Assembly: GCA_024741835.1 (NCBI GenBank)
Contig: JAENRP010000163.1
Coordinates: 32,785 to 96,784, forward strand
DNA from: Diplocarpon mali
Lineage: Eukaryota > Ascomycota > Leotiomycetes > Helotiales > Drepanopezizaceae
Reading direction: 5' to 3'
DNA length: 64,000 nt
Positions 49,896-62,579 of the stretch are shown here, piece by piece. Numbering within the stretch: the first letter of the stretch is position 1; each line of letters starts with the position of its first letter. Both the position numbers and the translations under genes were made by a program. Below the pieces are notes generated by a model. That model was not told where the DNA came from. It saw only the letters and a list, made by a program, of their open reading frames with translations, and ran no database searches.

Positions 49896-52800
49896 GTACC
49901 TCACGAGTGCCTCCCGTGGCCGTGTATTATGGAGTGAGAATATGCTAAGCGCGAGTCACTCTACAAGCCGGTCCATCTCAGGGCCTGGCTCACGAATGGA
50001 AGTTGATTTGAAAAGGTGCCTTATCCGAATTGGCAGTGGCAATGGCCACCTCGCGAGGGGTGCGCGACAGACATGCCATGCCATGCCATGCAATCCATGG
50101 GTGTGCCGGTCCACATGGGAGGAGAGGAACAGCGGGTCGATTAGATTGTGGAGTATCCGTACTCAGCACTCAATACCCAGTGCTCGTACTCGACTCGCCG
50201 GGCAGACATGGTGAAGGAGGACTTTGACTGGACTCGGGACCCTCAGCCTAGGGCTTGGGCTGGGCTGGGCTGGAGCCAGCTTCTGTACTCGTGCTGTGCG
50301 GTAGCGTGGTGGCGCCCAGGGTCCAGGAAGGGGAGAAGCTTCTTGGAATGGTTCGAATGGAGAAATTGGATGTCCACTGTATGTAAGAGCTCTGCATGGT
50401 TCAGCAATGAGCAGCTCAGGAGGGGTTCTGTGCAGATGTACAGAGGACGGCCAGAGGGGAGAAAGAAGCTGGACCTTGGACCGGCCAGGGCAGCTTCGCC
50501 CTCTGGTATCCGTCATGATGCCTCAGACCCGATCTCTCTTGAACGCGGGGTGGACCAACATTGTTGCCGCCGTGCTCTACACAGTATTTCGCTGCAACCG
50601 AGCTTGAAGCCTCGAAATGCCTTTGGTGCCGGCTGACGGTTGACACCTGGCGACCAAACATCCTCTCTCTCGCGTGCCTTGGCTGCAGGACTCCTACCGA
50701 CTGGTAGAGAAGACCACGAGTTGTCTGGTATGGCACGATACTGTCTCTACTCGAGACGGTCCTCAGACTCCTGACCAACAGGACCAACGGGTCCGGGACA
50801 GACACCTGTCTCTTGCCTTCCACCCGCTCGCTAACTCATGCTACTTCTACGAGTCCTCGTACGAGCACTGCAATGCAGCAGATGCAGCAGTGGAGTCCTT
50901 CCATCTCGAAATGATCAGTCGGGATCGGTGAAGCATCTGCAGCATCTGTGTCGCCGGCCGCTCCACCGCAGTGTCTCTCTGCTGGGATTAGGCTGCCGAG
51001 GACGACAAGGGAGGGTAGGGGAGAATGGCTTGTGGTGCCGGCCCTGGGTGAGGTGGGAGCCCGGCAAGGGCTGCAAGAGGAATCTGGGAGGGAAACCTGG
51101 GCGGGAAACCTGGAAGAAAGTTGAAAGGTTGTTCGTCCGGCGATGCGAGGCGACTGGGAATCCTTCAACAAGCTCACTCTGCACAGTAGCTCGCTGCTTC
51201 GGGCTTAGGGCGATCTTTGATAATCCTGATCCTGATCGCCTGATTCCAAAGTCCGCGCCCAACGCCCAGACGCGGTCGATCTGCGCCCGTGGCACATCGC
51301 TCGTCCTGGCCAAGTCGGATGTCTACTACTGTGTAGCGACTTCACCCACATCACGACAAACATACTTTAGCCACTATTACGTAATGACAGGACGGACCCG
51401 ATCATCTTCTGCAAATCAAAAGCCAAGTTATTGCAGTTCCGCGTCGTCACCCCCGTGGCTGGTACTCGGCGGGTCGCATGGGAAAAGTACGGAACAGTAG
51501 CTATACCTGTAGTGTGTAAGTATAGGTACTGTGCAGGAATATCGCAAAGAAAGAGCTCACGGTACTCGTACTCAGTACGTAAGTACAGAGCATGTGGCTA
51601 AGACCAAGAGAGAATAGAATACCCAGTATTTGTGTTCGGTTGTTCCTTTTTTTCGGGTGCTGCTCGCTCGCGTGGCCCCCAGTGCCAAAGAGATCAGGGT
51701 GCAGTGCAAGTAGAACACGGAGCAAGGATGCAGCCGAGGGAAATGCAGCAGCATCAACAACCAGCGCCAAAGTCCAAAACTCTGCCATGCATGTACTTCC
51801 CTGCAAGCCCGAAGCTGCCGTTGTCCGCGGCTGGGTGCAAACCCTCAGCACTCCGACTGCGAGATAGGACGCGAAACATTCGAATGCCCATGCTGATTCC
51901 ATCTGACGTACCCCGAAAGTAGCCGTAGCGCTCCTTTCGGTGTTGACTCGGCAGCAGCTCACAGGCAGCACGAACGGGCGTAACAAGTACAAGTACACAA
52001 GTACAGTAGCACATCTTCGTCCATCTGTGGTTCGTGTGGCTTTATCTTCTTCAAGTGTCCCACTTCTGCTGTAGGGCGGCTTCTGCACCTCGAGATTGAT
52101 GGCGAGTTGTATCGAGAAAATTGGGTGACACGGTAGCAGGCAGATGGCATCAGTTTCGCCTTTCTCCCTGGTGTTTCCTCCATCCAATCTTCCACTATCC
52201 TGGGCTTGGTACCCTAGTGTAGCCGCAGGGCTCACCGTTTCAACGCCTGTCAGTCGAGATGAAGGACCTTGCCGTCATTTGCCCGATCCCATGCTACGCA
52301 GCGCCGCCTGCAAACCTTCGCTGGTTCAAGATTGCGCCAATCTGAACATGGCGGCTGATCTCGAAGCCAATCGTCATCGTCATCGTCATCGTCACCATTA
52401 TCGAACTGCTCCTCTGCGGAAGTTTCGTTATCGGTGACTGAAGCATGCAGGTATACCATCGTACTATGGTAGAGAAGAGTACGAGTACTGTGGCGATCCC
52501 GTTAAGCATATCACATGCCCAGCGTTGAAGCTTCAAGTCTCGGGGCACATCCTCATCGGCCCCAAAAGGAGATGCTGCCTCCATCGCTTCACAAACATCC
52601 CCGCCCCGAACGCCGATACGACCAAGCACCCTGTCGTTGGCCGAGCCGTTCTGCCGTTCTGCCGCGCTGGGGCTGGGGCTGGTATTGGAGCTGGTGATGT
52701 GACGGGCCCGGTCAAAGAGGTCAGCTACGTACACGACGGTGGCAAGACGACGACGTACTGTGTATTTCAACAAGAGCGTGCACAGTATAGTGATTGAGAG

Positions 52801-55800
52801 ATATTCGGTGAGTTGTGTATCTTGGTGGGCGCAGTTAAGTCGAGGAGTGTACAGGGAGGCCCTGTCAGTCTGTGACATGATCCTCCCGCTCAGAAACGTG
52901 ACATGGAAACAAGTGAACGACCGGAATGGCGAGTTGTGTACCTTAGGTAATCAATCAGGTAAGGTAGCGCCAAGTCGTGGGCGCGCTTCTGTGGCGGCAA
53001 AACCCAGCACATTCTCGCTTGATACCTCTCGCGCCTACATCAACTTTGCCCTCCTTTATTATCGTTATCAATATCATCTAATTATTATTCTTATATTAGA
53101 GTCATAAATTCGTGGGTTGAAATCGGGTCCGTGCCTGGTTTCGAGACTCATCTATCCAACCTAGCAAGTGCTCTGATTGCATGTACAGATGATAGCAAAT
53201 AGCTACTTTCTTTTTCCATCTCTGCATGTTCATCATTTTTCACAGGACGATTATCGAGCACATTCGCCCTCCCTGGGCTGTTCGGCCTCAAACATTCCAC
53301 TCCCCGAGCAGAAATATACTGACGCGACACAGGAGTCTCTACGATGGGAGCAATTCTACCGAAGTTCTCTACCCGTCGAAATTTCTCGTCAGTACATCGC
53401 TAGCTCCGCAAGTATCTCTAGCCGTCCCCCATTATCGTATCGTCTCGTTGGGAATGTCTGAGGCTTTTCTGCATTGGAAATCATTTGGCGAACACAGCAT
53501 GTCCTTTTCTCGAGTACGCACCAGCAGTCTGGTAACGAGGACATAGAGCGACCGTGGCGACGTGGAGTAGTGACACCGATCTTGTGAAGCTGGCCAGCAG
53601 CGTCTCATGAAGAATTGAGGGGCCTGCGTGACTCGAGGTTGTTGTGACTTGGTCCTACACAGTACACAGTACATCGCAACAGCTGGGGCAATCCGGATGT
53701 CGCATCACGGGAAAATGTATGGAGCAAGGTGGAGTGGACATCGAAAGAATCCTCAATGTACGCTCTGTGGCATTTTATATCACATCTGACCAAGGCGTGC
53801 CTACTTTTTCAACTTTTTCTTTTCAGCGTCGCCTGTGCTACTCGACTTTTGAACACTGCTTATATCTTACACAGGTTGTTCCATGAAACCTCCTTCGGGA
53901 GATGCACTGAGTGGAACGATGCCATTCGGACACACGACCCGTCGAATGCAACTTACTGTGTTTTGAGCCACAGGGAATTCTCTTTCTATCCTTTTTCTTT
54001 TCTTCCCCCCCGTCAGCTCGGGGGGCCTGGATCTGTGGCGGATGCTACAACAAATATCACGGCTGAGTATCAGCATCAAGACTCGCAGATTCGAAATTCT
54101 ATGCATTTTTAGTTCGCTTGCACGACAGTCTCCGAGTATCTAATTCCAAGTGCCCATCGTCAAAGATGGCCAACACAAGCATGGTAGCACAAACAACACT
54201 CGCCACTTGCTGATAATTACTTTTCTTTATCGGAATGGAATCTTCCCTCTTGCTCGGATATAATGTATCATTTCCCGACAGCCCAGATTTTTTCCTCGAT
54301 GCTCGATTCTGATATATCCAAGGTTTGACACGCACAAGTGAGACAGACTCTTGGGGAAAGCTCCAGAATTATCACCCTCGAGCGCGCATCACAACTAAGA
54401 TTCTCCAGGAGCAAGCCGAGCCGAATGGCTTCAACTCTCTGATTGCATGCAGAAGCGAAAGCCACCTGACATCGCCTCGAGCTTCCACTTGGACGCTACC
54501 ATGGCCATCTTTGTCTCGCCTTGCCGCCAGGTTGAAGCCATGAAGAGTACTCGTAGGTTGCACAGTAAAGGCAAAGCAGCATGCGGCCTCGCACCTTATT
54601 CAGCAGCAGTCGCAGCAAACTGCAGATCCGTCCCTCCCGGAGCCATCGAACCGCCGCACTGGAGACTTGATGTCTCAGACTAGACCAAAAGCCCCGATCT
54701 TCTCGCGCTCTCCTCCCGCTCTCCCCGTCCTGGGACACGGGCCTTTCCTTACCGACTATTCAGATGCACCATGCCCGTGCTCACGCATCATCCGCCATGG
54801 CCACCCTACTACTTCTATATATATCCTTATACCATGCGGCATATCCTTGTATGCCACGGCCTTCCCCAATAGAGTCCTGATCGCCCATATCATTGTGCGC
54901 CACTTTTGGCAAATCTTGAAACGAGGCAAGCCAAAACTGAAGGCTGACAGATCGGAGCGTGTTACCCACAATAGCAAAACTCTGTTTACGCCATCGATGA
55001 ACGAACACACGTGAACTCCGTGCTCCTTACATGCGGCTTGGCAGTTGAGCCGGTCTGCTTTTCGCTCGTCACTTGGAGGTTCGACTGGAGATCCAGCGTA
55101 CTGAGGTAAATCTTGAAGCTCAAATCGACCGGTTCGATAGTATGCAGTTCTTGTGTGTACTAGGGTACCAAAGTTGTCCCGCAGATCCGTATAGTTACGT
55201 CTCAGTGGTCGCTTGGGCTGACTTTCGACCTTCGACATCTAGAGAAACGTGCACACTTTGTAATGGAGTGGCTTCAATCACGGCTACATATCGCGATCCC
55301 CCTAAACTATTCACGGTCGACCAAAAAGCACTTTTGCTGTTAAGCGAGGTCAGTTCGGGCTTTTAGAGCGATCAGTGACTTCCTTTGCCACAAAAGATGG
55401 CATGTAACGTTATACATCCCTCGAGCAACATCAAGGCTAGAACCGTGTATCGCCCCGGGTCTTGTAATGTGTATGGTACCACAATGAGAGTTTTGAATGT
55501 ACCCCGAAGGCGCGGGTACGTTTTCCGAAAGTCCGCGACAAGCCGTAAAGCACGTCTGAGAGAGAAAGACGGCTCGATATCATGTTACACTGGGTTAGTG
55601 TAAAACAAAAAAGACTGCTGTCTGGATACTCATCTTCATTTCGCTGTCCATTTCTGAGTATCACCGCACGTTTTCCCTCCAAAATCGGGTAGGGAAACGT
55701 TCAAATCGACTCTGAACCTAATGTTTCCTCAATTCTGGCTGTAGAATTGTCATTGATACCATCATGCCGCGCTTAGAGATCGAGCTCAAGACATCTGACG

Positions 55801-57004
55801 GATCACGCTCCGCGGCTGGCTCTACCTGTCCGCGATCCCCCACCTAGTCGTGTCCCATGGATTTTCATCGCCCAAAGAAATGAATCTCGGCAGTTCTACC
55901 AGATGCTTCGGCCCCCGGCATGAAATGGCGTGTCTGATCTACGATAAGCGATTGAAATCATCCCGCAATCCAGACCAGTGGCAACTCCGACGCAGTCACA
56001 CATTGGGCTCAACCGCGAGAGGACCGGGATTTGGTGGTGCTCATACAGCTGTGGCCATGTACTCTGGATGGGCGCCATCGAAAGATGTGTGATGGTCGCA
56101 CTCTGCCCGATGCTGCGTGTAGATGGATAGGCGCACTTCCATCGCTTGGTTCGGCCAGACTTTGTACCTGACCTGAAATAAATGGTTCCAGGATGGTTTG
56201 TGCAACTACACCCGCATGAGAATCGTTCGGCTGCAGAGGATTCTTGAAAGATCGCCTGCCCGCGCAGCAGGCAAGACGTCCAGCGTGACGCAGACCGTCG
56301 ATGCCCACCGCAAATTAGCCACGAGCTCTTCTCCAACTGGCAGGCCACGAGTAAATGGAAGCATGGATGCACTACCAAACACGTGCGCTGAGAGTCTTCA
56401 TAGCCTCTCTTCTCTTGAAGCTGCGGGTTCTCACCTAACGAGCTTCTGACCTGACGTGAACAGCATGCAAGCATCACACGAGTATGACCCATCGTCGCAA
56501 ACTCGCCCGCGTCAGCCCTCCGCCACTCGTGGCAGTGACTCACCAAGGCGTTAATGGTATCGACGGATCTCGCGCTCGAGGCGTAGTCGAGGGCTTTGCA
56601 GCCGAAGCTGCTTACCACGCCAGGCGGGCACTTTGAGGTACACCTGGGACCGGACGTTGAGAAGAAGTTTAGGATCCCGGTCGCGTTCTTGAGGACTGTG
56701 TGTGTACGATCGCGTCGCTGCTCGTGATCATCAGAGTTTCAGTGTATCTGGTGTCCAGGGGTATCTCCCCGGACGAGGATGCTGATTCGCCAGTGCTACA
56801 CGGTGTATGTCTTCTCGAGTTGCTACTACTCCAGGAATCCAAACGAACGCGCTCTGACAGTGGCCATTCCGCTGGATACGAGAGAGCGATGGGCTAGAAG
56901 TATGTCGGGCAGCTCTCAAGGTCAAAAAGTCTAGGAAACGATGTCAAGCGACATGTGGTTTGAGTCATTATCGTGGTCCGATTCCAAGTCCGAGTGCCAC
57001 TCAA

Positions 57005-58909
57005 TCAAATTTTCCAAGCCTCGCTAGCCTTCTCGTGGATGTCCTTGACCAAACTCGCATCGATAAACCTCTTCTCCACACTCATTCCTTCGGGGAAGTC
57101 TCCAATCTCAAATTCCCACATCTCATCCAGCCTCTCTCCCTTCTCGTTGAATTTGATCCACTTCCACCCTTTCCTCGCACCATCCCTTCCCTTTCCGTGC
57201 AATTCCTCCCGTCGCTCCCATCCCTGCAGAGCAGCAGGAACATACGGTTCCATACCATGGCTCAGCTGAGCCTGTTGCCGGTAGTACACACTGGGATGGA
57301 TCCGCTCCACCGTATACCACTGCTCTTCAATGGGAATGGACTTGCTGGTCTGGTTGTAGAAATTGGGCTCGCGCTCCTTCGGAAAAGCCATCAACCAGTA
57401 CATCGGCGTATGGCTATCGTCGATCTCACCGAATCCATACCCTGCAGGCAGAACCTTGTTCGTCGTGTCCGAAATCAGGTTCTTCATGAACTTCGGAGCG
57501 TTCCAGATCGACCAGCCAGCCTCGGGCTCCGGCGCGGCTTCCGCCATCCGCTTGAAGTCGGCGATCTGACCGGCGAGAGCGCTCTCTGACAGAGCGAGAT
57601 GAGGGCGGATCCTGTCGAGCATCCAGGCGTAGCTGACGGAGGCTAGTTGCTCCCGGTCGCCCTTGGGATTCTTGCCCACGTTGGCGGAGCTTCCGCCACC
57701 TACGTTGATATGGGCTCCGGGGAACCAGCACTATGTCGCATGATTAGTATGTATGTTTCTGGCCTGACCCAGGAGGTGAGAGGATTCGACTCGGCGCCTT
57801 CCGTATCTGTGGCATCCATGAGGTGAAAATCACTGACCTGACAGAGAGCAGTCTTAGGCCTTTGACGAGGTCCGTCGGGATCGCCTTTGGCATCGATCAG
57901 AGGTGGTGGCCTGAGTTTCCACATGGTTGGAGCAAAGGATTCGCGGCGCTCGTCTAGAGCAAGAGCCTGGTAGGCATGAAGAATCTCTAAGTCTCATCAG
58001 TCTACAGCGGAGTCAGAAGATGGAACTTTGCAAGACAGTGTTCCCTCACGTTCCCGTCAGACACAGTCGCCGGAATCAATGTTTCACGGTCTCTCTACTA
58101 TTGCTCATTGGAAGCACGAGGATGACCGGGGACGTTTGAAAGACGGATACCTACGATCGTTGAGGGAAGTGTCATAGAATTGATAGGCTTTCTGATTCGC
58201 CTTGTGTATCTTGAACCAATGCCCAAGATCGGGAATCCCCAGGGCACCAACGGTATCCCACACACCGATCACCTGGATCTTGATCTCACTCGGAGTCGAG
58301 ATAGCGTGGCCACCGCTCTTCTTGCTCTTCTCGACGAACTCTTTCCACGCGGGGTATTGGCTAAAGAGCTCTTCAACGCCGTCTTTTCTATGAATATAAT
58401 TGTTGTACAGTTCAATGAAAGTCGGCATGTGAGCCGACTTCAGTACTCCGAGCTGGCAGACGAGCCCGGCCGTGGCACGTACAGTGTATGCCCCGCGGGA
58501 GAATCCGAAGAAGAAAAGCTGGTCGCCAGCTCGGTAGTTGTTGGCGAGGAAGTTGAATGCCTCGAGAATATTTTCAATCAACCCAATGCCCAAGCCACCT
58601 GTGGAATTGCATTAGCTTGCTGTCACTTGGGCAGCGAAAAGACTCACCTTGTCTCTTCTTCTCAGCATCACCAATATCCCCAGTGCCAATGCCGGCATCG
58701 TAGTAAACGATCTGCTGCCATTCTTTACCATCCTTGTCCTTCCCGGCATTGGCCAGAACTCGGCTCAGCCGGGTGACATTGGAGGAGGACCCTTTGGTAG
58801 GATCCAAGGATGTTGCCGACTGCCAAGTGCCGTCACAGCAGATGATGATTCTCTTGGGCTGGGCATCGACCTCTGTTGAGACGAACGTCTTGCTGTATGT
58901 TGGAGCCAT
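57005..58909 (-). CDS. DUF2235-domain protein (Tle1-like alpha/beta hydrolase)
   Basis: Minus-strand exons 58648-58909, 58155-58598, 57838-57986 and 57005-57730 give 526 aa. The start has the DUF2235 block RIIICCDGTWQSA, followed by SSNVTRLSRVL, QIVYYDAGIGTG, GLGIGLIENILEAFNFLANNY and the nucleophile elbow FFFGFSRGAYTVR (GFSRG, a GxSxG motif). Then come IQVIGVWDTVGALGIP, HAYQALALDERRESFAPT, and WFPGAHINVGGG with the likely catalytic His. A Ser-Asp-His triad is therefore plausible: Ser in GFSRG, Asp in WDTVG, His in PGAHINVGG. The same fold is used by bacterial type VI secretion phospholipase effectors (Tle1); fungal members are numerous and their substrates are unknown. No signal peptide, so probably intracellular. 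The 58155/57986 junction spans a 168-nt intron, longer than the others. Confidence 0.93.
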
Positions 58910-61494
58910 GGATTGTTTAGTCGAGCGTCAAGACGTGAAGGAAAATGGCCAGGGGGACGGCTAGACCAGTGATTCTCGGTATATATATCTACACGCATGA
59001 CCTTCCAAGGCAAAAACCTCATGGTTCGGGAGGCACAGGAGGCACAGGAGGGTCAAGTTGCATTGCCCTAATATGACTGAATTGCTTACAGGAGCTGAAA
59101 ATCTTCCTCGGTCAGGACAAACCTGCCTTGAGGGCGCGGGCCGCTCCTTGCTTCGCGTGGCTTGCGTAGCCATTATGGCTTGAATCTGTTTCCGGATTCC
59201 ATCCAGTTATGGCGCTGACCGCTGTGAGACAGAACCAGTGTGGAAAATCACGAGTTATGATCTGCCAGCTCACAGAAGCAGCCGCCGGTATTCGAGCCCG
59301 TCCCCATCATGGAAGCTGGGACAAGATGCCGAATCCGTTGATTTGTGCAAAGAAACAGCAGAGTGAATATTAGGATGTTGTTGGGGAGAGTAGGGAAGGC
59401 AGAGAAGATGGCGGAGGAAAAGAAGACGTTGAAGAGGCTTTCTAGGATAGGTTTAGTGCGTAGAATGCGGGCAGGGAAGGGTGGCAGCCAATGCCGATGT
59501 GGACTTGGCGTGAACTTGTAGCTTCAGTTACCATCTGATCCCGATACCTTGGTACGGCAGCTCAACGTCATATGGGAAAACGGCGAACAGCCCTGAAGAA
59601 TTCTTGGCAGTGTTTTCTTTTGCCCATCCGTAAGACATTTGCAATTCCCTGCTGTACTTCAATTCGGCGGATTCCTGCTAATCAGATTGGTCGTGGTCCC
59701 CCCCCCCCAGAATATGGAGAGAGAACCAAGAACGTCACGCAGCTCGAGACTACCGCAGAGACCGCTCTCGACTCGGAGGCAAACACCACGAATCCACCAG
59801 GAGAAGGTCGACTACGGGCAGTCCAAGGACCAGAAGGACCATCACCTGAAAACCATCGAAAGGGAGACGATCAGCACCATTCTTCTCTGTCTGCTTTCTT
59901 TGCTATCTTTTGCTCCTCTGTTCAGATTAGTACTGTTGTTACTCCCTTCTTGTTCTTTGTTGAGAGGTCAATTTGTGCTTCACGAACACGAAAATCCACT
60001 TTCGATTGGATCCTATGCCATACCACCCACTGGTGTTTGGCAAAAAGCGTTCATGGAAGAGCTTTTACCTGCTCCGCGTACCACTTTCAACCAAGTCCTT
60101 CCCTTTTTCGAGGACATGAAGGATCTGAGAGCTATCTGCGATGTGACCTCGGATCTGTTGTTGAGAGAACTCGCCTCTTACCAGCAACCTGGATAGAGAT
60201 ACCCACCCCAAATCTGAGTGATTAAGTACTATTTATTACGTTTCTAGAGGTACCCAATCAGCGCCTTGTTACTATTCGAAATGACATCGCGGCTACCTAC
60301 TACCTCCTAATCGAACCCCATCATCCAAAGTCCGGGTACCAACGAAACGGAGTTGCCAAGGAGATTAGCATCCCTCGCAATGACTCTGTATCAGAGACTT
60401 TGGGTGCTGAAATTCAACTCGGGTTCTAAGCCAGAGTCTTACTTGACCTGCTGAGCAACGGCCCGGCTCAAAATGCATTTCTTCCAGCCCTCAGCGCCAG
60501 CAGTTGGACTCTTCTTCCTCTTACCTCCTCCAGCCCGCAGATCTCCCCGATGACCAACACTTCAGTCCCTCCGCCGTCCGCCCACCCCCTGGCGGCACCT
60601 GCCCAGGTCAACTCACCTCCACCTGCATTGACAACCAATCTGGGCCCAGTTACTCCCCTTTTACCTTCAGTGGCAACCTCACCTGGCACCACCTACCTGC
60701 GCAAGGTTGCCAGCCAGCACTCGGAACGTCCTCCACCGGCTCGCTTGCGAACCCGCATCTCGGTGGTTGTCACGAGCCTTGAGAGGTACTGGGATCTGTC
60801 ACAAAGTTGTTGGATTAAGGAGCCCAGATGAGTTGCTCTATGTGCAGTATGCTTGTGGATGTTTTCACGGCCCTCCTTACGGTATGTGATCACTCACTCT
60901 TATATCCCCATCTACCGCGCTGATAATCCTACAGTCTCTTACGCTATTGCCCCGGCGCACTCCACAGCTTTAGAATCCGGTGTGCAAGCGGAAGTGGACT
61001 CGTCACAATTCCGTATAAATTCGGAACACCGCGCCGTCTCAACCTTTCCTTCACGAGAGAATCAAAGGCCCCCATCTACTACACATCCGAACAAGTCGCA
61101 GGTGAAACGAGCCCTTCGGATATCCCAACTTGGAAACCATGCTCTGTGCGGGTTCGGACTCGTACAGGGGACCTCCATTGCTGTCTTCGCATAAGCATAA
61201 GTGATCTCGGTACGACAGGCCGCAAGCGACTCAGCTCCCTCCAGACCGATGTTACCAGGCTTGGCGACGAGGGAGAACGAGGCTCGGGGGAGGCCTGTAG
61301 CTAAGATGAACCGGCGCGGAGAGAGAGAGATATAGCTCCCCCAAATCCGCTCTCAGTTCCAAATTCAGCCTCCAGCCCCCATCCGGTATCTCAGAGCAAA
61401 AACTCTCCCATCCTCTCGTCTCTCCACCTTCCCTCCTGTCACTCCTTCGCAGCATCCAGAGCATACGACAGAAGCAGCCGTACAAGCTACCACC
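58910..61494. other. intergenic region with unassigned open frames
   Basis: Frames at 59572-60225, 59639-60196, 60504-60782 and 60853-61194 on the plus strand overlap and lack any recognised domain, although one shows a Leu-rich stretch and another piece (about 60280-60426) reads as a protein-like segment ending in a stop. They may be exons of an unknown gene or decayed coding sequence; I could not join them convincingly. A C/T-rich stretch before 61495 is probably the leader of the next gene. Confidence 0.4.
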
Positions 61495-61965
61495 ATGCAA
61501 CTCAAGACCATGATCGTCCTCTCCCTCTCCTCCCTCGCAGGCGTAAGCCCTCGCCTGGCCCATGCCGTGCGAAGCCAACACACTGACAGCTGACAGGCCA
61601 ACATCTTCGACTCGATGGGTGACGGGGCCTCTTCGCTCGGGCACGCGGCCTCCTCTCTGGCGGCGTCCCTGTCGAGCGAATACACGCACTTCACCGCGAC
61701 CGCGACCGGCGGCGCCGCGGCGTCCTCCTACGTCGCCTCCCTCGAGTCGGCGGGCTCGGCGGCCCTGGCGAGCGTGACCAGCAACGCGGCAACAGTGACG
61801 GGCGCCACAAGTCACAAGATCGTCGCCACGACGGTGACGACGACCAACGCGCAGGGCATGACGGTGACGAGCGTGAGCCTCAGCACGGGCGGCGCGGCCA
61901 TGCCGACGGGGGCCGTGGGGGCCATGCTGCTCGGGGGGGCGGCGGTGTTTGCGGCGGTCTTGTAG
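61495..61965 (+). CDS. small Ala/Ser/Thr-rich secreted protein, probably GPI-anchored
   Basis: Exons 61495-61542 and 61597-61965 give 138 aa. The N-terminus MQLKTMIVLSLSSLAG is a signal peptide whose end coincides with the intron (GTAAGC donor, TGACAG acceptor, phase 0). The mature chain is nearly all Ala, Ser, Thr, Gly and Val, suited to O-mannosylation. It ends with a small-residue site (GAVGA) and a hydrophobic tail MLLGGAAVFAAVL without a basic end, the pattern of a GPI-anchor signal. No cysteine pattern, so no CFEM or hydrophobin. Probably a cell-wall or plasma-membrane surface protein. Strong G/C bias at third positions in exon 2 contrasts with the A/T-rich minisatellite just downstream. 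Confidence 0.82.
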
Positions 61966-62116
61966 CGGGCGTTGTTGACGGCGTGGGTTTGTCGTGGGGG
62001 GGGACGGCGAGAGCTGGATGATGCGACGCGCACGGAGGCGCGCGGGTGTGGTTCTGGAGGGGGGGCGGGGCGCGGGAAGATACCCTGCTGGCGCTTTTGT
62101 GGTGTCTGACGCACGA

Positions 62117-62579
62117 GTTGAAGTATGTAGCAAGTCTGATTTGAAGTATGTAGCAAGTATGATTTTGAAGTATGCAGCGAGTATGATTTGATGTATATAG
62201 CGAGTATGATTTGATGTATATAGCGAGTATGATTTGATGTATATATCAAGTCTGATTTGAAGTATGTAGCAAGTATGATTTGAAGTATGCAGCGAGTATG
62301 ATTTGATGTATATATCAAGTATGATTTGAAGTATGTAGCAAGTATGATTTGAAGTATGCAGCGAGTATGATTTGATGTATATATCAAGTCTGATTTGAAG
62401 TATGCAGCGAGTATGATTTGAAGTATGTAGCAAGTATAATTTGAAGTATATCGCAAGTATGATTTAGTATATATAGCAAGTCTGGTTTGAAGTATGCAGC
62501 AAGTCTGATTTGATGTATATAGCAAGTATAACTTAGTCCATATAGCACGTCTGATTTATGGTCTGGCTGTAGCAAGTAT
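62117..62579. repeat. 23-bp minisatellite, about 20 copies, with 69-bp higher-order pattern
   Basis: The unit is about GATTTGAAGTATGTAGCAAG plus TAT or TCT (23 bp). About 20 copies run without interruption and decay toward the 3' end. Three variants recur in order: a TGTAGCAAG form, a TGCAGCGAG form, and a TGTATATATCAAG form. The trio A-B-C occurs twice in a row from about 62255 to 62392, giving a 69-bp higher-order unit. Because 23 is not a multiple of three and the minus strand contains no stop in the unit, long overlapping minus-strand frames arise that are not genes. Confidence 0.93.

Larger units (their letters stand above)
48985..57004. other. 8-kb gene-poor region
   Basis: No gene can be supported. 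Longer frames (for example 50838-51500 +, 51501-52235 - and 55896-56618 -) are rich in Ser, Arg, Cys and Leu, lack domains, and overlap on both strands. The region has a striking abundance of GTAC/GAGTA/TACTC words and small hairpins at 49.2-52.5 kb, a CCATG run near 50068-50090, and an (ATCGTC)n run near 52370-52400. It may contain long promoters, noncoding RNAs or remains of lost genes. Confidence 0.5.

Noticed and set aside
50838..52235. Frames of 220 aa (+) and 244 aa (-) in the gene desert
   Set aside because: No domain, signal peptide or sensible composition; both are rich in Cys, Ser and Arg and have no splice partners.
55896..56618. Minus-strand 240-aa frame with a short ankyrin-like phrase (CKALDYASSARSVDTINALV)
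   Set aside because: Only one weak ankyrin-like stretch; the rest is unlike any repeat. It may be a remnant, but the evidence is too thin to call.
61252..62525. Long minus-strand open frames (393 aa and 237 aa) through the GPI gene and minisatellite
   Set aside because: They consist of translated 23-bp repeats in two different frames and the antisense of a better-supported spliced gene. The unit simply lacks minus-strand stops.
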